From contig CM069876.1 of NCBI GenBank assembly GCA_036172665.1, positions 47,895,001 through 47,959,000 of the forward strand: DNA of 64,000 nt. Direction: 5' to 3'. Numbering within the stretch: position 1 is the stretch's first letter; every line of letters starts with the position of its first letter. The notes under the pieces were generated by a model. The model was given only the letters and a program-made list of their open reading frames with translations. It made no database searches and was not told the origin of the DNA. This DNA is from Prosopocoilus inquinatus (Eukaryota > Arthropoda > Insecta > Coleoptera > Lucanidae). Position numbers and translations under genes: made by a program. Positions 11,578-22,453 of this stretch are shown here, in pieces.

Positions 11578-12240
11578 CAAATAAATGAATTTGCGATTGT
11601 AAATATCAAAAATCCGCGATCGTGAAACTGGTTGTTATAAATAAAAAATAATATTCTTTAGTAGTAGTGTATTAGAAACGCAAAAAATATGAGTTTTCAC
11701 CCAAAGAAATTATGTCCGCATTGACCGCGTTGTGCGTGATAGGAGACGAGACGGCAGCGTGGCTGTTATTCGCTATTTTTCGCACGGTTTAAGGTCAAAC
11801 CCGCGGCCGCGCGATGGCGCGTCTTAAGCTGTAAGTTAAAACTTTGGTGTTGTTATTAGTTAGTTAGTTATATTTAACTTGCAGTTTGTGTAAATCAACA
11901 ATTTATTTTAGCAATTGTTGCAGAGTTTATGCAGTTAAAAAAAATGTTTTCTTTACATTACATTACAAAAGCCACCGACCATAATCGGCTAAAAAAGCAA
12001 TAAGATGAGACATTGTTGAGATATCCTGTATACCTTTTGAAACATTTATTACCCGACTCGAATAATTCTTGATTTATATGTTATGAAAAAATAAAATTAA
12101 ATTAAATTAATATTCCTGCTTACGTTATAAAATATTATAAAAAAATTTGTTATAAACAATTTTAATTAGGTTTATCAAATTAAAATGAAACTCAGAAGTT
12201 GGCAACCACACCGGAAACATGCCAAGCCTGATTATATCTA
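11578..12240. other. 3' flank of unit 3 and spacer
   Basis: Begins with the conserved unit 3' flank (AATAAA at 11580-11585 and again near 11640). At 11750-11835 a stretch ending TTAAGGTCAAACCCGCGGCC resembles 59270-59325, marking a dispersed repeat. Nothing coding is seen. Confidence 0.5.
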
Positions 12241-12318
12241 AACACGCGTGTCTTGAAATGTGCCGTGGCCACGACATTGGAATCTTGAAATGTACCTTGG
12301 CCACGACTTTGGAATCTT

Positions 12319-12834
12319 GAAACGTACCTCAGCCACGGTATAAGTGCCATACTAACGGCGCTATCTGTTACTATTTTCAGGGAAATGAAATAAAGTTTGT
12401 AGTCAATGGTGACGTTACCTTTCGAATTGTAATTAATTATACAATTTGGAACGTACCTCAGCCACGGTATAAGTGCCATACTAACGGCGCTATCTGTTAC
12501 TATTTTCAGGGAAATGAAATAAAGTTTGTAGTCAATGGTGACGTTACCTTTCGAATTGTAATTAATTATACAATTTGGAACGTACCTCAGCCACGGTATA
12601 AGTGCCATACTAACGGCGCTATCTGTTACTATTTTCAGGGAAATGAAATAAAGTTTGTAGTCAATGGTGACGTTACCTTTCGAATTGTAATTAATTATAC
12701 AATTTGGAACGTACCTCAGCCACGGTATAAGTGCCATACTAACGGCGCTATCTGTTACTATTTTCAGGGAAATGAAATAAAGTTTGTAGTCAATGGTGAC
12801 GTTACCTTTCGAATTGTAATTAAGTATACAATTT
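12319..12834 (+). repeat. 129-bp tandem repeat, 4 near-identical copies
   Basis: The unit starts GAACGTACCTCAGCCACGG and ends in ATTATACAATTTG; copies begin at 12319, 12448, 12577 and 12706. The period is exactly 129, a multiple of 3, so an open frame on the minus strand (12192-12917) runs through it as a 43-residue repeat. Just upstream (12240-12320) a smaller unit with GGCCACGAC is also repeated. Confidence 0.95.
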
Positions 12835-12870
12835 GGCAGTTTGGAACGACAAGAAAACATTAAATTTATT

Positions 12871-13344
12871 GAACATATAAAATAGCGACATCTTACTATC
12901 GCTTTTTGACCTAACATTGCAGTAGGATAGACAAATTGAAGCGGGATTTGCTCCTAATGAGTCCCCCATGCAAGGCGGCCATGCTTGCTGTCAAAGCATA
13001 ATGAAAGATTTTAGAAAAATTTTTGTGCAAATCGTTTTTGATTGCAGTGAGAACCTCGAGCAGCCTCTGGACAGCTGTTTCAGCCCTGCTTGGGGCTTCT
13101 TCAGCAGAAACGTAGCTCGACATTCCCACTGCAGAAACAGCTGTCCAGAGGCTGCTCGAGGTTCTCACTGCAATCAAAAACGATTTGCACAAAAATTTTT
13201 CTAAAATCTTTCATTATGCTTTGACAGCAAGCATGGCCGCCTTGCATGGGGGACTCATTAGGAGCAAATCTCGCTTCAATTTGTCTATCCTACTGCAATG
13301 TTAGGTCAAAAAGCGATAGTAAGATGTCGCTATTTTATATGTTC
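12871..13344. repeat. Near-perfect palindrome, two 211-bp arms with a 52-bp spacer
   Basis: 12871-13081 and 13134-13344 are reverse complements with perhaps one or two mismatches. The arms contain the family B repeat sequence (TTTTTGATTGCAGTGAGAAC, CAGCCTCTGGACAGCTGTTT). Such low divergence means a recent origin or ongoing conversion. A transcript crossing it would form a long duplex. Confidence 0.95.
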
Positions 13345-13379
13345 ATCATTCTTACATCGCATTTGCGAATAAATTGGGC

Positions 13380-13665
13380 AAGTCGTTTTTGGTCTGCAGT
13401 GGGAATGTCGAGCTACGTTTCTGCTGAAGAAGCCCCAAGCAGGGCTGAAACAGCTGTCCAGAGGCTGCTCGAGGTTCTCACTGCAATCAAAAACGATTTG
13501 CACAAAAAAAATTTTCTAAAATTAAATTTATTGTTCGAATACCTATAGACTCTAGGAGTACAGCGATATTTAGAATTTTGTTTGTGTTGTAAACTACATG
13601 CTTAAATTCTACTATTGATGAATAGATAAAACAGCGACAACCTACGATCGCTTTTTGACCTGACA
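13380..13665 (-). mobile_element. Family B repeat, direct extra copy
   Basis: 13395-13505 repeats the spacer plus inner right arm of the neighbouring palindrome. At 13630-13670 comes a GCGACAACCTACGATCGCTT end motif like the palindrome's outer end. It has no ORF with a known domain. Other family B pieces lie near 19940, 37375, 38100, 48970, 59100 and 62215. Confidence 0.75.
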
Positions 13666-13671
13666 TTGCAA

Positions 13672-13915
13672 TAAAATTTCTTAAACATTACGTACCTTTA
13701 TTTTTCGAGATATGCGGAAATGTCATTCGTGAAAGTTGTTCGGGAAAGTTATGAGATTCCAAAGGTGAAATCGCGGCTGCCTACGAAGATTTTGTTATAT
13801 CTCAGAAACTATGCGTTTGCGGACCTATGTTTATATAAAAGAAATTCATATTTCGGTGTGAGGAACTGGCCCTTAAAGTTTGGTCCCTCATTAAAATTAC
13901 ACCCTGTATAAGGAT
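13672..13915 (+). repeat. Dispersed repeat, first copy
   Basis: Shares GAAAGTTGTTCGGGAAAGTT, CAGAAACTATGCGTTTGCGG and TTAAAATTACACCCTGTATA with 45835-46040. It ends in ACACCCTGTATA, the terminal motif of the CAGGGTG transposon family. The 60-codon ORF inside is not clearly real. Confidence 0.7.
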
Positions 13916-14225
13916 AAGTTTATATATTATTTTTAAATAAATGTATTTTGTCGTATTTCACCCATCAACCCCTAATTACTGAAACATCTTCGGCGGGAGA
14001 TAATTTTGTTAAATACACCGCAACAATATTTTGAAATTGTTTTCAATTATACAGGTTGTCCCAGATTCTTATTTCGTTTCATTTTTACTACTTCATACTC
14101 GCTCGTTTACCTATAAGACTGTTTACTTTACTTCGTGCTACCTGTGCTCCTGTGCATAGTGAATTTCTTTCTGTGTTTAGGAAAAAGAAATTTTGAGCAA
14201 ATTTAAAGCGATTTATTTGTTTCAG

Positions 14226-14862
14226 GTCTCAACCGATCCGTAAATCTAAAACAACGAAGAAACAAACAATCCGCTGCCGAATATGTGATTTTCAATTTAC
14301 AAGTCGCAGAAGTTTACGCGCGCACATCTTAATACACACCGGCGAGAAGCCTTTCAGTTGTACCGTTTGTGATTACAGATGTCGCCAGTCATCGAATTTA
14401 AAGCGACACATGCTAATGCACACCGGCGAGAAACCGTTCGGTTGTGATCTCTGCGATTACAAATGCCGAGGGCTCGATCGTTTGAAGAGTCACAAGTTAA
14501 CACACGTCAGCGAGATACTGTTCAGCTGTGACCTTTGCAATTATAAGTGCCGATACGTCAGCAGTTTGAGAAAGCACAGGTTAATACACACCGACGAGAA
14601 ACTGTTCAGTTGTGGTCTTTGCAGTTATAACTGCCGACACTTCAGTAGCTTGAGAAAGCACAGATTAACGCACGCCGACGAGAAACCGTTCATTTGTGAT
14701 CTTTGCGATTATAAATGCCGAGGGCCCGATCATTTGAGGAGTCACAAGTTGATGCACACTGACGAGAAACATGTCATCTGTGGACTTTGCGATTACAAAT
14801 GTCGCCACCGTAGAACATTGAAGCGACATACTATGTTAAAACACATCGGGAATCACACGTGA
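14226..14862 (+). CDS. Zinc-finger terminal exon, unit 4 (7 C2H2 fingers)
   Basis: 211 residues read from 14227 after a TTTGTTTCAG acceptor. The leader is S-Q-P-I-R-K-S-K-T-T-K-K-Q-T-I. Seven complete fingers; the first two lie upstream of the first in-frame Met at 14410, so a model starting at that ATG would miss them. Helices: SRRSLRA, QSSNLKR, GLDRLKS, YVSSLRK, HFSSLRK, GPDHLRS and HRRTLKR. The last finger has four residues between its two His (H-T-M-L-K-H). One linker, H-V-S-E-I-L-F, departs from the usual form. Confidence 0.9.
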
Positions 14863-15017
14863 TTTAAATAAATAAAAATAAAAATAAATAAATAAATCTG
14901 CGATTATGAATATCAAAGACCCGCAGTTCTGAAACTGCATTTGTTGACACGTGCCGACGAAAAGTTAATATATTTTATGGTATGGTAGTTTCCTTTTCGT
15001 CATGTTTTCTTTGTTAT

Positions 15018-15023
15018 AATAAA
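15018..15023 (+). promoter_or_regulatory. Candidate polyadenylation signal of unit 4
   Basis: An AATAAA 155 bases after the stop, at the same place in the conserved 3' flank (before TTTTGGAGGTCGG) as in unit 1. More AATAAA copies occur immediately after the stop. Confidence 0.5.
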
Positions 15024-15156
15024 TTATTTTGGAGGTCGGAAATTGAGGTGCTCATGTACCTGGTCACGTTTTTTTCTTTTTTTTTATCGAAAGACGTTTT
15101 TATTGGGTGACCAGCTATTTACATGGCAATTAATAATAATAATAATAATAATATGT

Positions 15157-15330
15157 CCAAATACATTTTTGATAAAGGTAGGCCATGGAAGACGAAACGT
15201 TTGTCTGGATTACTACAGCAATTTATTTATTTGTTAGCAGTTTATGAATTGACAACTGCTTGGTGTTGTAGGTTACGACATTCGTTTACACTTCCATGGC
15301 CTGCCTAACTTTATCAAAAATTTATTTGGA
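15157..15330. repeat. Imperfect inverted repeat next to the transposon
   Basis: A CCAAATAC, TTTTTGATAAAGGTAGGCCA arm pairs with the reverse complement ending near 15330. It may be a MITE. The large transposon is inserted at its right edge. Confidence 0.65.
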
Positions 15331-15332
15331 TA

Positions 15333-17840
15333 AAGGACGTTTCTTGTAAGCTTGCAATTACATCATTATTTTTCATGACGTCATATGTTCAAGATGTTGT
15401 CAAATCAACTGTTTTGAAATACGCGATCGCAGTACGCGATTTTAAGGTTAAATTCGACTTTAAGATTAAAACCGCGTTCTTTTTGAGACGAGATAAATTT
15501 ATCTGATTTGAGTATAAATATCAGCACACATATAATACTTCGTGTAACTGTGTAAAAAAGTAGCTGAGCGGAAATCGGATCAGAAAGTAACCTCAGACAC
15601 CAAATGAACATGACAGAATTATTTTGGAAGCTCGTTTCTAGTACAAATGATCAAAAGGTGATCAAAAGTTAATTTAAACTACTTATTAACTATCTATAAA
15701 AAATCATTTTGTTTTCCCTACCTAAGTCAATAATCAAAACATTAGAATTTAAAATTTATTAATCATTAATTTTTTAACATTACTGTAGAGCTAAGTACTT
15801 AGAAAAAATATAAAAGTTTATTATATTTATTATATACAGCATATTTAACGATATATCCTCACAATCATATTATGTTTGGCATGTGTCTTCAAAATTGGTA
15901 TCTGTCAATGGAACTGAATGTTTCCGACACGAACTGAATCTGCCGATATTTTCAAAATAGCTCGGAGTTGCACCTTGTTTTGTATACCCGAGATTCGAAG
16001 ACCTTGAAAAAAAAAAACAGTCTATGTGGAGTCATCCGACCAGTCGAAATTATCCTCGTCACTATCTTCATTTAAATTAATTATTAGGGGTGTGATGTCG
16101 CTCCGGTCAAATCGAACTTCTCTTTCCCACCATGATTTAATTATCTCTTCAGCATGTTTAATACAATTGCTCCATACTTCTGGAGTAATTTTTCCAAGAG
16201 CTTCTTTCCACAAAGCAACACAGTTATCTACCGACCTGCCATCTCGACCCACATGTTTGTTGTAGTATGACTTTGCAATTCCCCACACGTTTTCAATCGG
16301 GTTGAATATACAATGGTATGGAGGAAGGCGTAATACTTTGTGACCATATTGCATAGCCAATGTATCAGCCACATATGTTTTCTCAGGTTTATTTCTGCAA
16401 TCAAATTATTGGTAAGTAATTCTTTACTTTCTAAATCAGACCACTACTTACAGGTGTACTAACTCTAATAATTGAGTCTTTAACAAGCTCGTATCAAAAT
16501 TTATGTTCCTGTTTCTCAACCATTCTTGAATTTCCCCCTTTTTCCAAGTTGTTATCGGAGTTTTGTCTTCAACTGTACTATGATATGAAGCATTATCCAT
16601 TATTATAATGGAAGGTTCTTTTAAGTTATTTAATAATTGATGTTCGAACCAGTGAAGAAAATTATCTTTATTCATGTACCCGTGGTAATCTGAATGCTGT
16701 GCAGATGTAGAGAAAATTAACTCGGCACCATCTATAAATCCATTTTCGTTTCCTGCGTGCAGAACAATGTACCTGGACAAAATAATATGTAAATAGATAA
16801 TTTTATATAGTATTATTTTCATAAACCTTTTGCCCTCGACTTTTGTAGATTTTACACTTCTTACATCTTTATCCTGCCAAGATCGACCAACTATTCGATC
16901 TTGGAAAATCCAAGTTTCATCAATAAATACAAATTGGTATAATCCCTCATCTTTACTATTTATATATGAACGCAGGAAGTTCACTCGCTTAAATGCAATG
17001 TTGCTTATTTCCATGAGACCCCTACGGGGATCATCTTTCTTCCAACTAAATCCAATTTGTTTTATTATTCTCCAAAGTGAAGATCGGCTGCCTTCGAATA
17101 TGAATTTTTCTTTTAGTTTAGCTAACAACGTTTGGAGCGTAATGTGTTCTTCTAAAATCATTAATTTAATTATAATAAATACTTATGTTCGTATGTAATA
17201 CTTACTTCGTTCATACATACTGTATATCACATTACGAATTTCCGCTTTCTGTGCATCATCTAACTGGCAGACTGGTTTCGAACGAGAGCGCTTTTTGTTA
17301 GGACTACGCAGTGCATTTCCAGCTGTCACATCGGAACTGATATGGTTCACCGTAGACAAACTCAACTGCAAAGCTGCTGCAACACGCTAAAAGAAATAAT
17401 GTCATTATATCTTCTACATAACTACTCACTTGCTGAATACATACCTCCCTCACAGCAGTTAAGGGAATCATTGGTCCACCAAAGTCACGTTCTTGCTCAA
17501 AGTATTTAATTAAAGAAGCTACTAGTTGCTTTGATTGACTAGTTAACGCTTTCTGCATGTTTATAACGATCGAATAACAGTGTAGTTTTGAAAAAAACTG
17601 TTTGTTACACGATTTTTAACTGATAAACTAAAAATAAACACGAACTACGAACTGAAACAATGACACTTGACAAATGCTTAACACTAAAATACAGGTTAGA
17701 TAAATTTGGCACCGTTGCTCAGGTTTGCCAACAAAAATTGGCGTTATTTTGCTACATCTATATGCGCTCTTGAGCTAATCAAGATGGTAATGAATTTGAG
17801 GTCTTAGTGACGTAATTGCAAGCTTAGAAGAAACGTCCTT
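15333..17840 (-). mobile_element. Complete Tc1/mariner-superfamily transposon (DD~82E, Sailor-like)
   Basis: An element of about 2.5 kb with inverted ends AAGGACGTTTCTT...; about 33 bases at each end match with two mismatches (15333-15365 and 17808-17840). It is flanked by TA on both sides, the target duplication of this superfamily. It carries one spliced transposase gene on the minus strand with no stop or frameshift. Intact ends, target duplication and gene together suggest a fairly young, possibly autonomous copy. It sits between zinc-finger units 4 and 5, in opposite orientation to them. Confidence 0.88.
16022..17558 (-). CDS. DDE transposase, 5 exons, about 437 residues
   Basis: Exons on the minus strand: 17558-17445, 17386-17206, 17151-16827, 16772-16452 and 16394-16022. 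All four introns are short (54-59 bases) and have GT-AG ends, and the joined frame is open from ATG to stop. The N-terminal part has a helix-turn-helix-like stretch (R-V-A-A-A-L-Q-L-S-L-S-T-V) and a basic K-K-R-S-R-S-K patch. Catalytic acids appear as F-I-D-E-T-W (D176), I-M-D-N-A-S-Y-H (D266) and N-P-I-E-N-V-W (E348). The 81 residues between the last two far exceed the 34 of Tc1/mariner, but suit the DD82E/Sailor group as I recall it. The C-terminus is acidic. Family placement is from memory and should be searched. Confidence 0.87.
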
Positions 17841-17987
17841 TATATGGTATGAACGTCGGCAACTCACACACTGACGTTTTTTTTTTAGTTAAATAATATT
17901 AGTTTATAAAATAAATAAATATTGATGACAAACTTTCCAAGTTCGCTTTCATCTTTCTCTGTAGTTGATTTTTTTCTTTTGTTTCAG

Positions 17988-18972
17988 GTATCAACGGGTC
18001 GGTAAATCTAAAACGAATCAAAAAGAAGCAATCTTCTGCCGAATATGTGATGTTCAATTTAAAACTCTGTCGAATTTGCGCAGTCACATTTTCATACATA
18101 CCGGCGAGAAGCCTTTCAGTTGTAATATTTGTGACTACCGATGCCGCCAGTCGTCGTTCTTAAAACGGCACATGCAAAAACACACCGACGAGAAGCCGTT
18201 CAGTTGTGGCCTTTGCGATTACAAGGGCCGGCGAGCCGCGCATCTGAGAATGCACAAGTTAATACACAGCGACGAGAAACCGTTCGCTTGCGATCTTTGC
18301 AGTTACAAATGCCGACAGGTGAGCGATTTGAGAAAGCACAAGTTAGCCCACACCGACGAGAAGCCGTTCGCTTGTGAACTTTGCGATTACAGATGCCGAC
18401 ACCTCGGAAGCTTGAAGGAGCACAAGTCGAATCACACCGAAGAGAAACCGTTCAGATGTGACGTTTGCGATTACAAGTTCCGACGCGCCGCACATTTGAA
18501 GAGGCACGTGTTGAAACACAGCGACGAGAAACCGTTCAGTTGTGACCTTTGCGCTTATAAGTGCCGATCATCCGAAGAATTGAGGAAGCACAAATTAAAG
18601 CACACCGACTTGAAACCTCACGGTTGTGATCAGTGCGATTTTAAATGTCGAGGGCCCGCTGATTTGAGAAGGCACAAGTTAATACACACCGGCGAGAAGC
18701 CGTTCGTTTGCGAACTTTGCGGTTATAAATGTCGACAGATCGGCAGTTTGAGGACACACAAACTAACACACACCGACGAGAAACCGTTCAGTTGTGATCT
18801 TTGCAGTTACAGAAGCCGTCGGCTTAATAATTTGAGAATACACAAGTTAACGCACACCGACGAGAAACAGTTCGCTTGTGGCCTTTGCGACTACAAGTGT
18901 CGCAAACGTGAAACATTGAAGCGGCATATGTTAACACACGTGGATGGTGAGGCGTCGGCGTCGCTTAAATAA
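17988..18972 (+). CDS. Zinc-finger terminal exon, unit 5 (11 C2H2 fingers)
   Basis: 327 residues read from 17989 after CTTTTGTTTCAG. The leader is Y-Q-R-V-G-K-S-K-T-N-Q-K-E-A-I. Eleven complete fingers with no damaged zinc ligand. Helices include QSSFLKR, RAAHLRM, QVSDLRK, HLGSLKE, RAAHLKR, SSEELRK, GPADLRR, QIGSLRT and RLNNLRI; the last finger is C-G-L-C-D-Y-K-C-R-K-R-E-T-L-K-R-H. The intron end (ATCTTTCTCTGTAGTTG) is the same as that of unit 9, although the two lie 9 kb apart, so they are close paralogues by duplication. Confidence 0.92.
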
Positions 18973-18975
18973 GCA

Positions 18976-18981
18976 AATAAA
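18976..18981 (+). promoter_or_regulatory. Candidate polyadenylation signal of unit 5
   Basis: An AATAAA directly after the unit 5 stop, in the conserved motif AAGCAAATAAA also found after units 13 and 17. Confidence 0.4.
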
Positions 18982-19465
18982 CAAATTTGCTATTATAAAT
19001 AAGTATCAATAACACGCAGTCCTGAAATTGCGTATGTTGACACACACCGACGAAAAGCTTAGAATATTTTATAGTAACTTCCTATTTACCATGTCCTCTT
19101 TGTTACAAGCCAGCGTTTCCCAAACTGTGGGGTGCGCAGAATAAATATAAAAAAAAATTGAACCCAAATTGCAACTAATTTATGATGCAGTTGTTTTTTT
19201 TTTTACAAGAGATTGCATTTTTACAAGAGACCGTTATTAATTAATTGTCAAAGCTCATCGCCGGACTTGTATTTTATTAAAACTTAGGAGATTCGTATCT
19301 TAGTTTTGAATGCCTGGAATAGTCTCTTAAATATTTAATTTATTTTGATCCTTTCGTGGTAAAACAAATGAAAGTTTCTAATTTATGGAAGTAAAATTGT
19401 TTTGTTTTGATTGTCAGTGACGACCAAAATTTAATAGACGCGACTGTACATACATGTACCGCTTT
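18982..19465. other. 3' flank of unit 5 and spacer
   Basis: 18990-19100 matches the 3' flanks of units 1, 4 and 17, including the finger remnant GTATGTTGACACACACCGAC. The rest is AT-rich with nothing recognisable. Confidence 0.5.
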
Positions 19466-19736
19466 AAATTAAGAAAAAAATCAACCAGCTGCCGAATATG
19501 CGGTCGTCAATTTTCAAGGATTTCGTGGAAATCTTATCTCGCATACCGGTGAGAAGCCGCTCGGTTATAATTTCTGCAATTATAAATGTCGACAGCTCGC
19601 ATATTGAGGACTTGTGATCTTTGCAATTGCAAATGCTGTCCGGAAGCAACAGCACGTGTTGACGCACACTGGCGAGAAGCCGTTCACTTGCATCCCTGCG
19701 ATTTCAAATTTCGCTGCTCCTTAGCTTTAAAAAATA
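19466..19736 (+). pseudogene. Decayed zinc-finger unit (unit 6)
   Basis: Recognisable finger pieces in shifting frames: C-R-I-C-G-R-Q-F at about 19491, a HTGEKPLGY-like linker at about 19543, an AATTATAAATGTCGACAGCTC piece, then a THTGEKPFTC-like linker at about 19663. Stops and frame changes interrupt all of it and no TTTGTTTCAG precedes it. It is a dead copy of the array unit. Confidence 0.85.
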
Positions 19737-19937
19737 CGCGGTGTGTTCTATTTTAAAACATAATTGCTTTTTTTACTGTTAAGAAATTATATTTTTAAGT
19801 TCGGGTGAATTTCCATTCCAACTCTCTTCTTAATTCTTGTTAATAACTTCAACTTTTGTATTCACCGTACCTTTCACTTACTTATTTAATTTGTTCTTTT
19901 CTTTTCTTTTATTTCTCTTATTAGCTTTTCTCTTTTC

Positions 19938-20072
19938 AAAAAAAATTGTTGAAAATCGTTTTTATGATTGCGATGAATCCCTCGAGCAGCTGTTTCAGCC
20001 TTATTTGGGGCTTCATCAGCAATGTTACGTCAAAAAGTGAGCGTACGCTGTCGCTGTTTCAGCTATTTTTCC
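19938..20072 (+). mobile_element. Family B repeat fragment
   Basis: Carries AAATCGTTTTTATGATTGCG, CCTCGAGCAGCTGTTTCAGC and GGGGCTTCATCAGCA, as in the 13-kb palindrome. Diverged and incomplete. A (TTA)n run follows at about 20217-20241. Confidence 0.65.
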
Positions 20073-20407
20073 CTCGTTTCGTTTATTTTCTCTTCTTTTA
20101 AGTTCTCTGCCTAATTTTAGTTTCACATTTAACGTAGGTTAAGATCTGTTGTTTGTTTTTTGTTTTTTGTTTGTTATGTAATTGGTTTTTTTTTATAACT
20201 GCGGGGCAAATACATATTATTATTATTATTATTATTATTATTTAGCATCTGTCAATTAAATTTATATTAAAAAAACATTATAAAAAACGGTTTCTCTTTT
20301 CATTTGTTTTCGTCCCGTAAACTAGGTTTGAATCTTTTAGCTTCGCGTTCTTCCCCCGAATGCGATGGTTTATTGCAAGTTGTAAACGATTGTGCTTTTT
20401 GTTTCAG

Positions 20408-20650
20408 GCGTCAGCGGATCCCCAAGGTCGAGCCCTCAGCGAATAACAAAACAACCGAATGCCGAATGTGTGATTGTAAATTCAAATCTCGCGGTTATCT
20501 GCGCGCGCATATTTCAATTTCCGCCGGCGAGAAACCGTTCGGCTGTGATCTTTGAGGGCTCGGAAGTCTGAAAACACACAGGTTAACACATACCGATGAG
20601 AAACCGTTGGCTTTTGAAAAGGCACAGACTAAGACGTAATTAAGTTACGC
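20408..20650 (+). pseudogene. Truncated zinc-finger unit (unit 7)
   Basis: The acceptor TTTGTTTCAG is intact and the leader R-Q-R-I-P-K-V-E-P-S-A-N-N-K-T-T-E is well kept. Only 48 codons follow before a TGA at 20553-20555 in the second finger. The single finger has lost its last His (H-I-S-I-S). Beyond the stop, finger pieces (HTDEKP-like at about 20590) continue to about 20650. It can probably still be spliced, and would then give a protein end with no working finger. Confidence 0.85.
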
Positions 20651-20762
20651 ACGTCAAATGGAAGGATGTGGTCGGTGAAATTAATAAATTAATTTAAATT
20701 GGGGAAAGAAACAATAACAGAAGGACGGAAAAAATCTGTCACATCCGGTGATAAACGAGCGG

Positions 20763-20905
20763 CCGGGGCACTTTTCGGTTGCGCGCCGAATGTTTCACCA
20801 CCAAACTAACGTGACTCCGAAGTTCCCAGGTTTAAGTTAGTTTAGTGGTGAGGCGTTCGGCGCGTAACCGAAGTGCCCCGGGTTCGATTCCCGAACGCGA
20901 CGGAA
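20763..20905 (+). repeat. tRNA-like sequence in an inverted repeat
   Basis: On the + strand TAGTTTAGTGG (20838-20848) fits a Pol III A box and GGTTCGATTCC (20881-20891) a B box. Between them lies a 5-bp stem TTCGG/CCGAA with a 7-base loop. The presumed acceptor halves do not pair and the loop lacks the usual T before the anticodon, so this is a tRNA-derived (SINE-like) sequence rather than a working tRNA. Its first 46 bases are mirrored at 20763-20810. Confidence 0.6.
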
Positions 20906-20909
20906 TTTT

Positions 20910-21440
20910 TCTCTCCTCCTTTCCTTGATTTAAATTACTTTTATGTCCGTTGAAAAATAACTCAAGATTTGTAATTATACAGGCTGTCCCAACGATGTGT
21001 TTTCGGGCTGTACCCTGTCAACAACTGCTGAAGATACAAAAAAAAGTTAAAGGTCTTCAACATAAAATATTTTCGTCTATACGGGGTGAATCGAAACAGT
21101 GATGCTGGATGTGATTTTTTCATTTCAAATGGCACACCCTATATATAAAATTTTGGAATGAATTCTATAACTGGGCTGCAGTCAAAAAAAATTAAAATTT
21201 TGTACATTTTTTTTGTATTAAATTAATACCGGGCGGAACGTTAGAAAACGTTTTGGCGTCGTAACTCTCGTATTTTTAAGCGATTTTAAGAATGATACGC
21301 AAAATAAAATCATTGCAACCTAATCTACTGTGCATTTTATTATTATTATTTTTTTTTTGACAGACTGCACCTAATTTTGCTTTGCCCTTTTTGAATAAAA
21401 CTAAGATATGTACGTCGATGGTAGAACTGTTATCATGAGT
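20910..21440. other. Spacer with a CAGGGTG-type end
   Basis: ATTATACAGGCTGTCCCAAC near 20977 is an end of the CAGGGTG transposon family, with no clear partner end. The rest is AT-rich with nothing coding. Confidence 0.4.
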
Positions 21441-21690
21441 TATGACCAGGGAAAAGAATTCGGCCCACCTGAGCCGCAACCAGTACGAAATTTAGTATTC
21501 CTGTTATCATATGTTATGACCAGGGAAAAGAATTCGGCCCACTTGAGCCGCAAGCAGTACGAAAATTTAGTATTCGGAGTGTACGAGTATTAGTACCGCC
21601 CACAATAATTTCTACCGAGTGCGCACTGTACCACTTCCCCTCCTACTCAATAACAATTGGATTTATCTGAGTTGTAGAAGGAATAAACAT
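21441..21690 (+). mobile_element. MITE family A, copy with a doubled left end
   Basis: The left end (ATGACCAGGGAAAAGAATTC) occurs twice, near 21443 and 21517, and the interior block follows only once. The right end is missing, so this copy is truncated. Confidence 0.75.
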
Positions 21691-22202
21691 TATGATAATT
21701 GACAAAATATTTAGTGTTTGTTTATGTTTCTTCGCCCTTCTTCGCAATAATACTTGCGCGCTAATCACAACAACCAATGACACACGTAACTTCTACCTGT
21801 TAAAAGATTCATTCTTACCGCTGAATAGTAGGGATACTACGAACTCGCTTTTTCGGATTTACAAGCATACTTTTCTTGACTAATTCGATCGGCACGTACA
21901 GTCATAATTAAAAGCGAAGTCTCCCCAATAAAATTTTAAGTTGCTCTAATCTTACAGGTAAACCAAACACGCGTTGGATTTTATTTCATGTGCCTTTCAT
22001 TTGTTCTTGTTTACCTACTTGTTTGTTTGCTTATCTATCTACCTATTGTAATGGTCAGAAGGCATCAGGCCGCAGTTTAAAAAGATTGTAGGGAAGACAT
22101 TACTAAGAAGTATGACTGTACATACGTGTGAATGTACATACTAAAAAAAAAAAAAAAGATTTGTTGATTGTTATTATCGGTTATAAAATCTTGCATTTAT
22201 TG

Positions 22203-22453
22203 TTATAATCAGGGATAAGAAATCGGGCCACTTGCTTCGCGAACAGTTCTAAAATTTCGTATTCGGACTGTATTAGTCCCCGACCCGAGTAACTTCTGCG
22301 AAATACGAACGCTCGCACTATAACACTTCCCCTCCCACTCAACAACAAACAACAGTTTAAATGCATCAGAGCCGCGGAAGAAATAAGTAGTACATTCGAT
22401 TGAAAAAAAAAGTGTCCAACACTAAGTGGGCCTAATTCTTTTCCCTGGTTATG
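22203..22453 (+). mobile_element. MITE family A, copy at 22.2 kb
   Basis: Both ends are present: TTATAATCAGGGATAAGAAA at the left and AATTCTTTTCCCTGGTTATG at the right, with the usual interior. Confidence 0.8.

Noticed and set aside
12192..12917. 241-codon minus-strand ORF as a gene
   Set aside because: It only reflects a 129-base tandem repeat with period divisible by 3; no known domain and no flanking gene signals.
13246..13548. 100-codon ORF and its partners at 12911-13204
   Set aside because: They lie in the family B palindrome and are read on both strands; no known domain.
15043..15308. Two overlapping ORFs of about 60 codons
   Set aside because: They run through a triplet repeat and an inverted repeat, with no recognisable motif.
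20831..20905. Functional tRNA gene
   Set aside because: The acceptor halves do not pair and the anticodon loop lacks the usual T33; only the internal promoter-like boxes are convincing.
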